Of a DNA stretch of 64,000 bases, positions 24,565 through 32,978 are shown one piece after another. Made by a program: the position numbers and the translations under genes. Source of the stretch: Candidatus Manganitrophus morganii (lineage in GTDB: Bacteria > Nitrospirota > Nitrospiria > SBBL01 > Manganitrophaceae); contig JAJHOH010000001.1 of NCBI GenBank assembly GCA_021651055.1, positions 2,542,001 through 2,606,000 of the forward strand, written 5' to 3'. Every line of letters begins with the position of its first letter. Positions within the stretch are counted from its first letter, which is position 1. Below the pieces are notes generated by a model, which searched no databases, was not told the DNA's origin, and saw nothing but the letters and a program-made list of their open reading frames with translations.

Positions 24565-25842
24565 ATGGAAGAGCTTGATCAGAAAAAGAAGATGGAAGCC
24601 GCCCCCCCCGAAATCATCCGGTATGATGACGACGACGATTTCGATCAGGTTCTCGTTCCCGAAAAGGGGGTGAAGCGGGTCGAAGACATGCTCCTTAACA
24701 TGGGGCCGCAGCATCCTTCCACCCATGGGGTGCTCCGGATTGTCCTCGATCTCGAAGGGGAGACGATCGTCAAGGCGACCCCTCATCTCGGCTACCTCCA
24801 TCGGGGCGTCGAGAAACTCTCCGAGAATTCGACCTATCCCCAGATCATCCCCTTGACCGACCGGCTCGATTACGTCTGCGCCATGACCAACAACTATGCC
24901 TTCGTCCGGACGGTCGAGAAGCTCCTCCAGGTGCAGGTGCCGGAGCGGGCGGAGTATATCCGGACGATCGTCGCCGAAGTGCAGCGGCTCGCCGGCCATC
25001 TCTTCTGGCTGGGAACACAGGCGCTCGATATCGGCGCGATGACCGTCTTCTTCTATACCTTCCGCGAGCGGGAGGTTCTGCTCGATCTCTTTGAATTGAT
25101 CTGCGGCGCACGCCTCACGATGAGCTACTATCGTGTCGGCGGGGTCGACCGCGATTTCACCCCGGAGATCATCGATCGGCTCTACAAGTTCCTGGAGACC
25201 TTTCCGGAGAAAGTGGTCGAGTACAATACCCTCCTTGAGACCAATCGGATCTGGATCGCCCGAACCAAGAACATCGCCGTCATCTCGGCGGAAGATGCAA
25301 TCAACTTCGGCCTCACCGGCCCGGTGCTCCGGGGATCGGGGGTCAGTTACGATATCCGGAAGGCTGAGCCGTACGGGGTTTACGACAAGGTGGAGTGGGA
25401 AGTTCCGCTCGGGAAAAACGGCGACACCTATGACCGTTACTGGATCCGCGTCGAGGAGATGCGGCAGAGCGCGAAGATCGTCAAGCAGTGTCTCGACCAG
25501 CTCCCGCAGGGGCCGATCATCGCCAATCTCCCGACGATCACCTATCCTCCGCGCGACAAGGTTATGACCGATATGGAAAGTCTCATCCACCATTTTATGA
25601 TCGCCACCCGCGGATTCGACGTGCCGGAAGGGGAGGTCTACTGCGGGACGGAAGCCCCGAAGGGAGAGCTCGGCTTTTATATCCGGAGCCTGGGGGGGAA
25701 CAAGCCGTATCGTCTACGCATTCGTCCGCCGTCGTTCATTCATATGGGCGCCTTCGATCACATGGCGCGGGGTTATATGATCGCCGACATCGTCACGATC
25801 TTCGGAACCTACGACATCGTGATGGGAGAATGCGACAGGTAA
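24565..25842 (+). CDS. nuoD: NADH-quinone oxidoreductase subunit D
   Basis: NuoD (49-kDa subunit) forms the quinone site with NuoB and descends from the [NiFe] hydrogenase large subunit. The 425-residue protein has MGPQHPSTHGVLRIVLDLEGE, then LGYLHRGVEKL and TDRLDYVCAM. R80 (in HRG) and R100 (in DRLDY) match the two conserved arginines of the N2 region; the first is the methylated one in mitochondria. The hydrogenase cysteines are absent, as expected. The N-terminus carries a short acidic run (DDDDD, 21-25). The end, YDIVMGECDR, is canonical. The methyltransferase at 21905 is a candidate modifier. Confidence 0.97.
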   Translation: MEELDQKKKMEAAPPEIIRYDDDDDFDQVLVPEKGVKRVEDMLLNMGPQHPSTHGVLRIVLDLEGETIVKATPHLGYLHRGVEKLSENSTYPQIIPLTDRLDYVCAMTNNYAFVRTVEKLLQVQVPERAEYIRTIVAEVQRLAGHLFWLGTQALDIGAMTVFFYTFREREVLLDLFELICGARLTMSYYRVGGVDRDFTPEIIDRLYKFLETFPEKVVEYNTLLETNRIWIARTKNIAVISAEDAINFGLTGPVLRGSGVSYDIRKAEPYGVYDKVEWEVPLGKNGDTYDRYWIRVEEMRQSAKIVKQCLDQLPQGPIIANLPTITYPPRDKVMTDMESLIHHFMIATRGFDVPEGEVYCGTEAPKGELGFYIRSLGGNKPYRLRIRPPSFIHMGAFDHMARGYMIADIVTIFGTYDIVMGECDR

Positions 25843-25871
25843 GGTCGTTTGAGTAAAGGGAAACAAAGAAC

Positions 25872-26411
25872 ATGAGACTCAAAGTTTTATCCGATAAAGC
25901 CAAAGCAGCCATCGAAGCGGAGTTTCCAAAATATCCCGACAAGCGATCGGTTCTCCTTTCTGCGCTTCATATCGCTCAGAAAGAGGTTGGCTATCTTTCT
26001 GAGGCGGCGATGGTCGATGTCGCCGAGCTCCTGGAATTGACGCCGGTCCAGGTCTACGATGTCGCGACCTTCTATACCCTCTATAATCTCAAGCCGGTCG
26101 GCAAACATGTTATCCAGGTTTGCAAAACCCTCTCCTGCGCGCTGGTTGGTGCGGGGCAGATCATCGAACACCTTCAAAGCCGCCTTGGAATCCGGATCGG
26201 CGAGACCACCCCGGACGGCCTCTTCAGCCTCAAGTTGGTTGAATGCCTCGCCTCGTGCGGAACCGCTCCGATGGTCCAGATCAACAACCGCTATTATGAA
26301 AACCTGACCGCCGAGAAGGTCGACCGGATCTTGGATGATCTCAAGCGGGAGGGAAAAAGTGCCATGGCCTCCGGGCCGTTCCAGCTGCCGGTGCTAGGAG
26401 GAAAGGCCTGA
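25872..26411 (+). CDS. nuoE: NADH-quinone oxidoreductase subunit E
   Basis: NuoE (24-kDa subunit) is a thioredoxin-like protein of the NADH-dehydrogenase module and carries cluster N1a. The 179-residue sequence has the four ligands C84, C89, C125 and C129 (VCKTLSCAL and VECLASCGTAPMVQIN). The N-terminal helical part (SVLLSALHIAQKEVGYLSEAAM) is typical. The TGA overlaps the nuoF ATG. The C-terminal 15 residues, rich in Gly and Pro, have no counterpart I know and are probably flexible. Confidence 0.96.
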   Translation: MRLKVLSDKAKAAIEAEFPKYPDKRSVLLSALHIAQKEVGYLSEAAMVDVAELLELTPVQVYDVATFYTLYNLKPVGKHVIQVCKTLSCALVGAGQIIEHLQSRLGIRIGETTPDGLFSLKLVECLASCGTAPMVQINNRYYENLTAEKVDRILDDLKREGKSAMASGPFQLPVLGGKA

Positions 26412-27718
26412 TGCCGAAATACGAACTGGTGTTATTGAAAAACATGTCCCAGCCCGGCTACACCGGTACGCTCGATGAATACCGGAAGACCGGCGGCTAC
26501 ACCGCCTTCGAGAAGGTCCTCAAAGGAATTCCCCCGGCGGAAGTCATCGAGATGGTCAAGAAGTCGGGGCTGCGGGGAAGAGGGGGGGCCGGGTTCCCGA
26601 CGGGGATGAAGTGGAGCTTTATTCCGAAGGACCATCCGGGACCGAAGTATCTCTGCTGCAACGCCGACGAGAGCGAGCCGGGAACGTACAAAGATCGGCA
26701 ATTGATTGAAAACGACCCGCATCAGATGCTGGAAGGAATCGGGATCGCCTGCTACGCGATCGGCTCTCACAATGCATATGTCTACATCCGCGGAGAATTT
26801 GATTTAGGGGCGGAGATCATCCAACGGGCGATCGAAGAGGCGTACGAAGCGAACCTTTTCGGAAAGAACATCTTCGGGACCGGGTTCGATCTCGACGTCG
26901 TCCTGCACCGCGGCGCCGGCGCCTATATCTGCGGCGAGGAGACGGCGCTGCTGGAGTCGATCGAGGGAAAGCGGGGGAAGCCGAGAACCAAGCCGCCTTT
27001 TCCCGCGACGCATGGACTTTATCAAAAGCCGACGGTGGTTAACAACGTCGAAACCCTGGCGAACATTCCCTACATCATCAATCGCGGGCCGGAGTGGTTC
27101 GCCGCTCTCGGCACCCCGAAGAGCGCCGGCATGCGGGTCTTCTGCGTCAGCGGCCATGTCAACCGGCCCGGCAATTATGAAGTTCCGATGGGGATTACCC
27201 TCCGCGAGATGATCTACGAGCATGCCGGGGGAATGCGGGGCAATAAACAGTTGAAGGCGATCATCCCCGGGGGGGCCTCGGCGCCGTTTTTGACACAGGC
27301 CCATCTTGATGTGAAGATGGATTTTGAATCGATCGCGCAGGCCGGCTCGATGCTCGGATCGGGGGCGGTCACGGTGATGGATGAAGATACCTGCATGGTC
27401 TGGGCGGCGATGAACCTGATGGAGTTCTTCCATCATGAGTCGTGCGGCAAGTGCACCCCCTGCCGCGAGGGGAGCGCCTGGTTGCTGAAGATTCTGCAGC
27501 GGATTGAATATGGTCAGGGGCGGATGGAAGACCTCGATCTGCTGGTCAGCCTCTCCAAGCGGATCGAGGGGCGGACCGTCTGCGCCTTCGGCGACGCGGA
27601 AGTCGCGCCGGCCCTCTCCACGTTGAAACATTTTAGGGAAGAATACGAGACCCACATCCAAGAGCGGCGCTGTCCGTTCCGTCCCAACGTGGTACTGGCG
27701 ATGGCGGGGGGTCATTAA
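26411..27718 (+). CDS. nuoF: NADH-quinone oxidoreductase subunit F
   Basis: NuoF (51-kDa subunit) binds FMN, NADH and cluster N3, and is the entry point for electrons. The 435-residue protein shows the FMN/NADH motif GRGGAGFPTG (56-65), YICGEETALLESIEG, and the N3 cysteines in ESCGKCTPCREGS plus a later Cys in RTVCAFGD. No cysteine-rich N-terminal extension is present, so it is a plain NuoF and not a bifurcating hydrogenase HydB or NAD-formate dehydrogenase subunit. Its start overlaps the nuoE stop. Confidence 0.97.
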   Translation: MPKYELVLLKNMSQPGYTGTLDEYRKTGGYTAFEKVLKGIPPAEVIEMVKKSGLRGRGGAGFPTGMKWSFIPKDHPGPKYLCCNADESEPGTYKDRQLIENDPHQMLEGIGIACYAIGSHNAYVYIRGEFDLGAEIIQRAIEEAYEANLFGKNIFGTGFDLDVVLHRGAGAYICGEETALLESIEGKRGKPRTKPPFPATHGLYQKPTVVNNVETLANIPYIINRGPEWFAALGTPKSAGMRVFCVSGHVNRPGNYEVPMGITLREMIYEHAGGMRGNKQLKAIIPGGASAPFLTQAHLDVKMDFESIAQAGSMLGSGAVTVMDEDTCMVWAAMNLMEFFHHESCGKCTPCREGSAWLLKILQRIEYGQGRMEDLDLLVSLSKRIEGRTVCAFGDAEVAPALSTLKHFREEYETHIQERRCPFRPNVVLAMAGGH

Positions 27719-30297
27719 TGAGCAATTTAATTAAAATCAAATTTAACGGCGTCGAAATCGAGGTCGAAAAGGGGACCCTCCTGATCGAGGCGGCCAAGCG
27801 CGCGGGGATCGAGATCCCTCATTTCTGCTATCACCCGAAGCTGAAGCCCGATGCCAACTGCCGGATGTGCCTGGTGGAAGTGGAGAAGATGCCGAAGCTG
27901 CAGACCTCCTGCAGCACCCCCGCGACGGAGGGGATGGTCGTCTCATCGGTCTCCGACCGGGTGAAGGATGCGCAGTTCGGCGTGATGGAATTTCTCCTTG
28001 GCAATCATCCCCTCGACTGTCCCGAGTGCGATCAAGGGGGAGAATGCCAGCTTCAAGATTTCGCCCACGCCTACTCCCCGACCACGAGCCGGTTCACCGA
28101 GGAGAAGCGGGTCTTCGAGAAGACCTATTTCGGGCCGCTGGTCGAGAAGGAGATGAATCGCTGTGTCTCCTGCCTTCGCTGCGTCCGCTACTGCGATGAA
28201 GTGATCGACTCCAATGCGCTCGGCTCGATCGACCGGAGCACCTACCACCAAATCGGCGCTTTTGCCCAGCACGAGCTCGATTGCGAATTCTGCGGCGGCT
28301 GCATCCAGATCTGCCCCGTGGGCGCCTTGACCAGCCGGCTGGCGATGTACGACTACCGCCCCTGGCAGCTCAAGAAGACCGAGACGATCTGCAACTACTG
28401 CGGCGACGGCTGTCTGATGACGATTGAGGCGGTGAAAGACGACGTGAAGCGGGTCAGCTCGGAGTTGGGAACCGGGCGAAACGAAGGAGATCTCTGCGCC
28501 CGCGGCTTCTTCGGTTATGGAACGATCAATCACCCCGATCGTCTGACCCGTCCGACCGTCCGGGTGCAAGGTCGGCCGCTCCAGACCACCTGGGAAGGGG
28601 CGACCGACAAGATCGTCGCCGGTCTGAAGCACATCAAAGCCCAATACGGACCGCAAGCGATCGGCGGGATGATTTCGCCCCATTGCACCAATGAAGAGAT
28701 TTACCTCTTCCAGAAACTGATGCGCAAGGTCATTGGAACTCCGAACATCGACAGCGGCGCCCGCTACGGCCACATCAATGCCGTCGCCGGCCTCAACGAT
28801 GTTTTCGGGACCACACGGCTGGCGCGGTATGAAGACATCGTCGAAGCCGACGTTCTCCTCGCCTTTGCCGGGGAGTTGACCGAGTCGAATCCGATTACCG
28901 GCCTCAAAGTGAAGGAGGCGATCAAGAAGCGGGGAGCGAAGGTGATCGCGGTCGATGCCTTCAACCGGCAGAGCGATGCTTATCGAAGCCACCTGCCGCG
29001 GTTGGCGGCGCAGCATCTTCAGATCAAAATGGGGAGCGAGGGAACGGCGATTCTTGGGCTGACCAAGGCGCTGGTCGAAGGAAGTGCCCCTCTTTCCGCG
29101 CCCGCCCCCTTTATCGAGAAGATGAAGCAGTCGGCGGCCGCAGTTTCTTTCGCACAGATCGAGGCGGCCACTGGCGTTTCCGAATCGGCTTACAAGGCCG
29201 CAGCGGCACTTTATGCCGGGGCGAAGCGCGGGGTGTTGCTCTTCGGCCGGGCGATCACCCGAAGCGAGAACGGCTATCAGAATGTGGTGGCGCTCGCCGA
29301 GTTGGCGATCTTGGCCGGACAGGTCAACAAGCCCGGTGCAGGCATCCTTGCCCTGGCGAAGGAGAACAACGCGCAGGGGGCGGTTGAGATGGGGGGTGTC
29401 ACCGAATACCTTCCCGGTTTAACGCCGACCTCCGGCGGTCTGACCCTCAGCGAAATGATCGATGCGGCGGCGCGGGGAGAGATCAAGGCGCTCTATCTGG
29501 TCGGAGAGAACCCGCTTCGGTCGCTTCCCCAGAAAAAGGTGGAAGAGGCGCTGCGTAAGCTCGATCTGTTGATCTGCCAGGAGCTCTTCCCGAATGAGAC
29601 GACGGCGCTGGCGCACATCGTCCTCCCGGCGACGAGCTACGCCGAAAAAGAGGGTCGCTTCACCAACCATGAAGGGGAGATCCAGAAGGTTCGGAAAGCG
29701 ATCGAGCCGCTCGGGAACGCGAAGCCCGATTGGGAGATCTTCTCCCTTCTCGGAAAGAAGTTTGGGGGAGCAGAGTCGTTTAATTACAAAGATGCCGATG
29801 CGATCTGGAAAGAGATCGTCATGGCCCTGCCGGCCGGATGGCCGTCTTCTTCACCGGAAGGGGTGGCCGCCAGAATTTCGGCGCATGCGCAGGGAGCGAC
29901 CCGGCGGCTGTCGGCTCCGGCCCCTTCAGCGACGAACGGGCATTTCGATCTTCAAATCGGCCAGATTCTCTTCCATTCGGGGAAAATGTCGACCTATGCC
30001 GGCGGACTTTTGGGGCTCTTCCCGAAAGAGGCGGTGTTGATGCATCCCGACGACGGGGAGCGGTTGGGTCTGGAGGATGGAGAGGTCGTCGAGATTTCCG
30101 CCGACGGCGGGGAAGCGGCGGTCCAGGCGCCTGTGAAATTAAGCAAGAAGGTGGCAATCGGAACGCTCCTCTTCCCGGAGCATTTCGGGATGGAGATCAA
30201 GCGGCTGCTTCCTGTGTCGACAGACCCGAAAACACGGGCCCTCTACACCGAACGGGGAAGAGTCACCCTCTCGAAGGTGTCGGTCTCGGTAAAATAA
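27718..30297 (+). CDS. nuoG: NADH-quinone oxidoreductase subunit G
   Basis: NuoG is the large iron-sulfur subunit. The 859-residue protein carries N1b (C37, C48, C51, C65), N5 (H97, C101, C104, C110), N4 (two CxxCxxCxxxC blocks, C149-C159 and C189-C199) and a formate-dehydrogenase-like N7 site (C225, C228, C232, C260). A molybdopterin-oxidoreductase-type domain fills the rest, with a C-terminal dinucleotide-binding-like domain (about 740-855). N7 occurs in E. coli and Thermus but not in mitochondria. Its ATG shares one base with the nuoF stop. Confidence 0.96.
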   Translation: MSNLIKIKFNGVEIEVEKGTLLIEAAKRAGIEIPHFCYHPKLKPDANCRMCLVEVEKMPKLQTSCSTPATEGMVVSSVSDRVKDAQFGVMEFLLGNHPLDCPECDQGGECQLQDFAHAYSPTTSRFTEEKRVFEKTYFGPLVEKEMNRCVSCLRCVRYCDEVIDSNALGSIDRSTYHQIGAFAQHELDCEFCGGCIQICPVGALTSRLAMYDYRPWQLKKTETICNYCGDGCLMTIEAVKDDVKRVSSELGTGRNEGDLCARGFFGYGTINHPDRLTRPTVRVQGRPLQTTWEGATDKIVAGLKHIKAQYGPQAIGGMISPHCTNEEIYLFQKLMRKVIGTPNIDSGARYGHINAVAGLNDVFGTTRLARYEDIVEADVLLAFAGELTESNPITGLKVKEAIKKRGAKVIAVDAFNRQSDAYRSHLPRLAAQHLQIKMGSEGTAILGLTKALVEGSAPLSAPAPFIEKMKQSAAAVSFAQIEAATGVSESAYKAAAALYAGAKRGVLLFGRAITRSENGYQNVVALAELAILAGQVNKPGAGILALAKENNAQGAVEMGGVTEYLPGLTPTSGGLTLSEMIDAAARGEIKALYLVGENPLRSLPQKKVEEALRKLDLLICQELFPNETTALAHIVLPATSYAEKEGRFTNHEGEIQKVRKAIEPLGNAKPDWEIFSLLGKKFGGAESFNYKDADAIWKEIVMALPAGWPSSSPEGVAARISAHAQGATRRLSAPAPSATNGHFDLQIGQILFHSGKMSTYAGGLLGLFPKEAVLMHPDDGERLGLEDGEVVEISADGGEAAVQAPVKLSKKVAIGTLLFPEHFGMEIKRLLPVSTDPKTRALYTERGRVTLSKVSVSVK

Positions 30298-30305
30298 TTT
30301 AATTC

Positions 30306-30340
30306 TATAGGTCCGATAGGACCTATAAGTCGTATAGGTC
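30306..30340. repeat. Three TATAGGTC units, two forming a 9-base inverted repeat
   Basis: In the 53-base gap between nuoG and nuoH, TATAGGTCC (30306-30314) and GGACCTATA (30319-30327) form a perfect hairpin with a GATA loop. A third unit TATAGGTC lies at 30333-30340. The gap is otherwise AT-rich and contains no promoter that I can support. Confidence 0.75.
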
Positions 30341-30350
30341 ATATAAAAAC

Positions 30351-31370
30351 ATGGATGTAATGTTAAAATTGGTCGTCATTCTGGTTCAGATCGGCGGCGT
30401 GCTCGGGGTGGTCCTGCTGCATGTGGCTTATTTGACCTATCTTGAGCGGAAGGTTTTGGGCGATATGCAGGATCGCTTGGGACCAATGGAGGTCGGCCCC
30501 CACGGATTGCTGCAGCCGATCGCCGACGGCTTGAAGCTCTTCTTCAAAGAAGATATTATCCCCGCCGGCGCCAATAAAATTATCTTCTCGGCGGCTCCGA
30601 TTCTTGTCCTCATTCCGGCGCTCATCGGGTTTGCCGTGGTTCCGTTCGGAAGAGACAGCCTTCATATCGGCCCGCTTGAATTGAAACCGGTGATCACCGA
30701 CATCAACGTCGGCATCCTCTACATCCTGGCCTTTGCTTCGCTCGGCGCCTATGGCATCTTGCTCGGCGGGTGGGCTTCCAACAGCAAATACTCGCTCCTC
30801 GGTGGACTTCGCTCGGCGGCGCAGGTGATCAGCTACGAGCTGTCGCTCGGATTGGCGCTGGTCGGTCCGATCCTGCTTTCCCAGTCGCTTTCGATGGTGA
30901 AGATGACCGAGGCGCAGGGGGGAGGCTTCTGGAAGTGGTTCATCATCGTCCAGCCGATCGCCTTCGTGATCTACCTGATCTGCGCCATCGCGGAAACGAA
31001 CCGGCTTCCGTTCGACCTGCCGGAAGCGGAGAGCGAGTTGGTCGCCGGCTTTTTTACCGAATATTCCGGGATGCGCTTCGCCTTTTTCTTCCTGGCCGAA
31101 TATGCCAACATGATTCTGGTCTCCTGTATTGCGACGGTGGCGTTCCTCGGCGGCTGGCACGCGCCGCTCCCGTTTTTGGAGTTTATCCCGCCGGTCGTCT
31201 GGTTTATCGGCAAGGTCTATCTCTTCCTCTTCTTTTACATCTGGCTTCGCGCGACGGTGCCACGCCTCCGCTTCGATCAGCTGATGGCATTCGGTTGGAA
31301 GATTATGCTTCCGTTGTCCTTGGCGAATATTTTGGTGACATCGACAGTTGTTTATTTCCTTAATCGCTAG
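30351..31370 (+). CDS. nuoH: NADH-quinone oxidoreductase subunit H
   Basis: NuoH (ND1) is the membrane subunit that forms the quinone entry channel. The 339-residue protein has about eight helices. It contains [41 protein letters not shown], then [44 protein letters not shown], the two most conserved loops. The Glu residues of the [18 protein letters not shown] loop are intact. A hairpin-forming repeat separates it from nuoG. No clear ribosome site precedes the ATG at 30351. Confidence 0.97.
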   Translation: MDVMLKLVVILVQIGGVLGVVLLHVAYLTYLERKVLGDMQDRLGPMEVGPHGLLQPIADGLKLFFKEDIIPAGANKIIFSAAPILVLIPALIGFAVVPFGRDSLHIGPLELKPVITDINVGILYILAFASLGAYGILLGGWASNSKYSLLGGLRSAAQVISYELSLGLALVGPILLSQSLSMVKMTEAQGGGFWKWFIIVQPIAFVIYLICAIAETNRLPFDLPEAESELVAGFFTEYSGMRFAFFFLAEYANMILVSCIATVAFLGGWHAPLPFLEFIPPVVWFIGKVYLFLFFYIWLRATVPRLRFDQLMAFGWKIMLPLSLANILVTSTVVYFLNR

Positions 31371-31378
31371 AGGGAATC

Positions 31379-31930
31379 ATGCCTAATTTAGTCGACTGGG
31401 TTAAGAAGGTGTCGTTTGCGGAGATCGCAAAAGGACTCGGCTTGACCTTCAAACATATGTTCGTGAAGCCGATCACCAATCAGTATCCGCACCAAAAGCG
31501 GAATCTACCCGACGGCTACCGGGGGGTGATCGTCCACCTCCGCTACGACGACATGACCGAGAAGTGCGTCGGCTGCGCCCTCTGCGAAGCGGCCTGCCCC
31601 TCGCACTGCATCACGGTGGAGAGCGCCGAGCGGGAGGATATGCCGCAAAAGCGTTATGCGAAACAATATATCCTCGATGTGACGAAATGTGTCTTCTGCG
31701 GTTTCTGCGTCCAGGCCTGTCCGGTCGACGCGCTGGCGTCGAGCAAAGAGTATGAAATGGCGACCGGCAACAAGCGAAGCCTGATCATGGACAAAGAGAT
31801 GATGCTGGTGCTGGGGGATAAATATTTCCCGAACCGCCAGAAGCGTCCGAAGTATACCGAAGAGCGGCTGGCCTTCTTCAATCAGGTGAAGGAAGAAGGA
31901 TTCCCGACCGCAAAGAAGGGGGCGGCTTAG
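31379..31930 (+). CDS. nuoI: NADH-quinone oxidoreductase subunit I
   Basis: NuoI (TYKY subunit) carries two [4Fe-4S] clusters, N6a and N6b, between NuoG and NuoB. The 183-residue protein has ligands C63, C66, C69, C73 and C104, C107, C110, C114 (CVGCALCEAACP and CVFCGFCVQACP). An amphipathic N-terminus (about 1-30) sits at the membrane. The C-terminal 70 residues are charged and typical. It lies 8 bases after nuoH, and its TAG overlaps the GTG start of nuoJ. Confidence 0.97.
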   Translation: MPNLVDWVKKVSFAEIAKGLGLTFKHMFVKPITNQYPHQKRNLPDGYRGVIVHLRYDDMTEKCVGCALCEAACPSHCITVESAEREDMPQKRYAKQYILDVTKCVFCGFCVQACPVDALASSKEYEMATGNKRSLIMDKEMMLVLGDKYFPNRQKRPKYTEERLAFFNQVKEEGFPTAKKGAA

Positions 31931-32571
31931 TGACGGCGCAACTTCTCTTCCTTTATTTTGCGGCAATGATTCTGGCCGGTGCGATTGTGGCGGTGGCGTC
32001 GCCGAGCCTCATCTACAGCGCCCTGGCCCTTCTGGTGACTTTTATTCATGTCGCCGGTATTTATGTTCTTTTAAACGCCGAGTTTATTGCGGCGGTCCAG
32101 ATTATCGTCTATGCGGGGGCCATTCTCGTTCTCTATCTTTTCGTCCTGATGCTCTTTAATCCCAAGCAGGAACGATTTTATCTCCACCGACAGCTCCCGG
32201 TGGGGATCTTTCTGGGAGGGGTTATTCTCGGCCTGATGTTTTTGGCTGCCTTCAAGACCGAGCTCATCGCCCAGAAGGGGACCTTTACGGTTGAGTCGGT
32301 GAGAGCGGCCGGGCATACCCAGTCGATTGGAAAGGTCCTTTACACCGACTTTATTTTCCCGTTTGAAATCGCTTCATTTATCTTGCTGGTCGCGATGTTC
32401 GGCGCCATTCTTCTTGCGGGAAGGCGAGGCGCTCCTCAGAAGAAATCTGCATCCAATGGAATGGCGGAAAACGGGAAAGCCGTCCACGCCCAATCGTCCT
32501 CCTCTCGTGAAACGGTGAAGGAGGATGAATCTCTGACCGTTCAAGCGCGCCGCATTGTGAATGAAGGATAG
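31930..32571 (+). CDS. nuoJ: NADH-quinone oxidoreductase subunit J
   Basis: NuoJ (ND6) is a five-helix subunit with a pi-bulge helix that is thought to relay conformational change. The 213-residue protein shows FIHVAGIYVLLNAEFIAAVQIIVYAGAILVLYLFVLMLF, the conserved helix 3 region. The C-terminal 49 residues after the last helix (about 165-213) are hydrophilic, Ser/Glu/Lys-rich and longer than in most NuoJ. The start is a GTG that overlaps the nuoI stop. This tail would lie outside the membrane and is not explained by known structures. Confidence 0.95.
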   Translation: MTAQLLFLYFAAMILAGAIVAVASPSLIYSALALLVTFIHVAGIYVLLNAEFIAAVQIIVYAGAILVLYLFVLMLFNPKQERFYLHRQLPVGIFLGGVILGLMFLAAFKTELIAQKGTFTVESVRAAGHTQSIGKVLYTDFIFPFEIASFILLVAMFGAILLAGRRGAPQKKSASNGMAENGKAVHAQSSSSRETVKEDESLTVQARRIVNEG

Positions 32572-32623
32572 AAGTCGCTGAAACGATTATCTGGCAATAA
32601 TTCGGATTTGATGGTGTAATCAG

Positions 32624-32926
32624 ATGGTTCCTTTAGAGTGGTATCTTCTTCTCGCGTTTGCCCTGTTCGCCATCGGCGTGACGGGGGTTTTGATTCGACG
32701 AAACATCATCATGGTGCTTCTATCGATCGAGTTGATTTTGAATTCGGCCAATATCACCTTCGTCGCCTATTCGTATTATCTTCAATCGATCACCGGCCAG
32801 GTCGTTGTCTTTTTCGTCTTGACGATGGCCGCGGCGGAGGTGGCGCTGGGACTGGCCTTGGTGATCGCGCTCTATCGCGTTCGGGCCGTCATGAATGTCG
32901 ACGAAATCAACCTGATGCGATGGTAA
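32624..32926 (+). CDS. nuoK: NADH-quinone oxidoreductase subunit K
   Basis: NuoK (ND4L) is the smallest antiporter-like membrane subunit. The 100-residue protein has three helices and the two conserved membrane glutamates: one in LLSIELILNSANITF and one in AAAEVALGLALVIALYR. Length and hydropathy are normal. It starts 52 bases after nuoJ and lies 52 bases before nuoL; neither gap has any clear signal. Confidence 0.97.
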   Translation: MVPLEWYLLLAFALFAIGVTGVLIRRNIIMVLLSIELILNSANITFVAYSYYLQSITGQVVVFFVLTMAAAEVALGLALVIALYRVRAVMNVDEINLMRW

Positions 32927-32978
32927 TTCGAAGAATTTTTCTCCCGTCTCATCTTCATCGAAAGTAGGACGATTTAGA

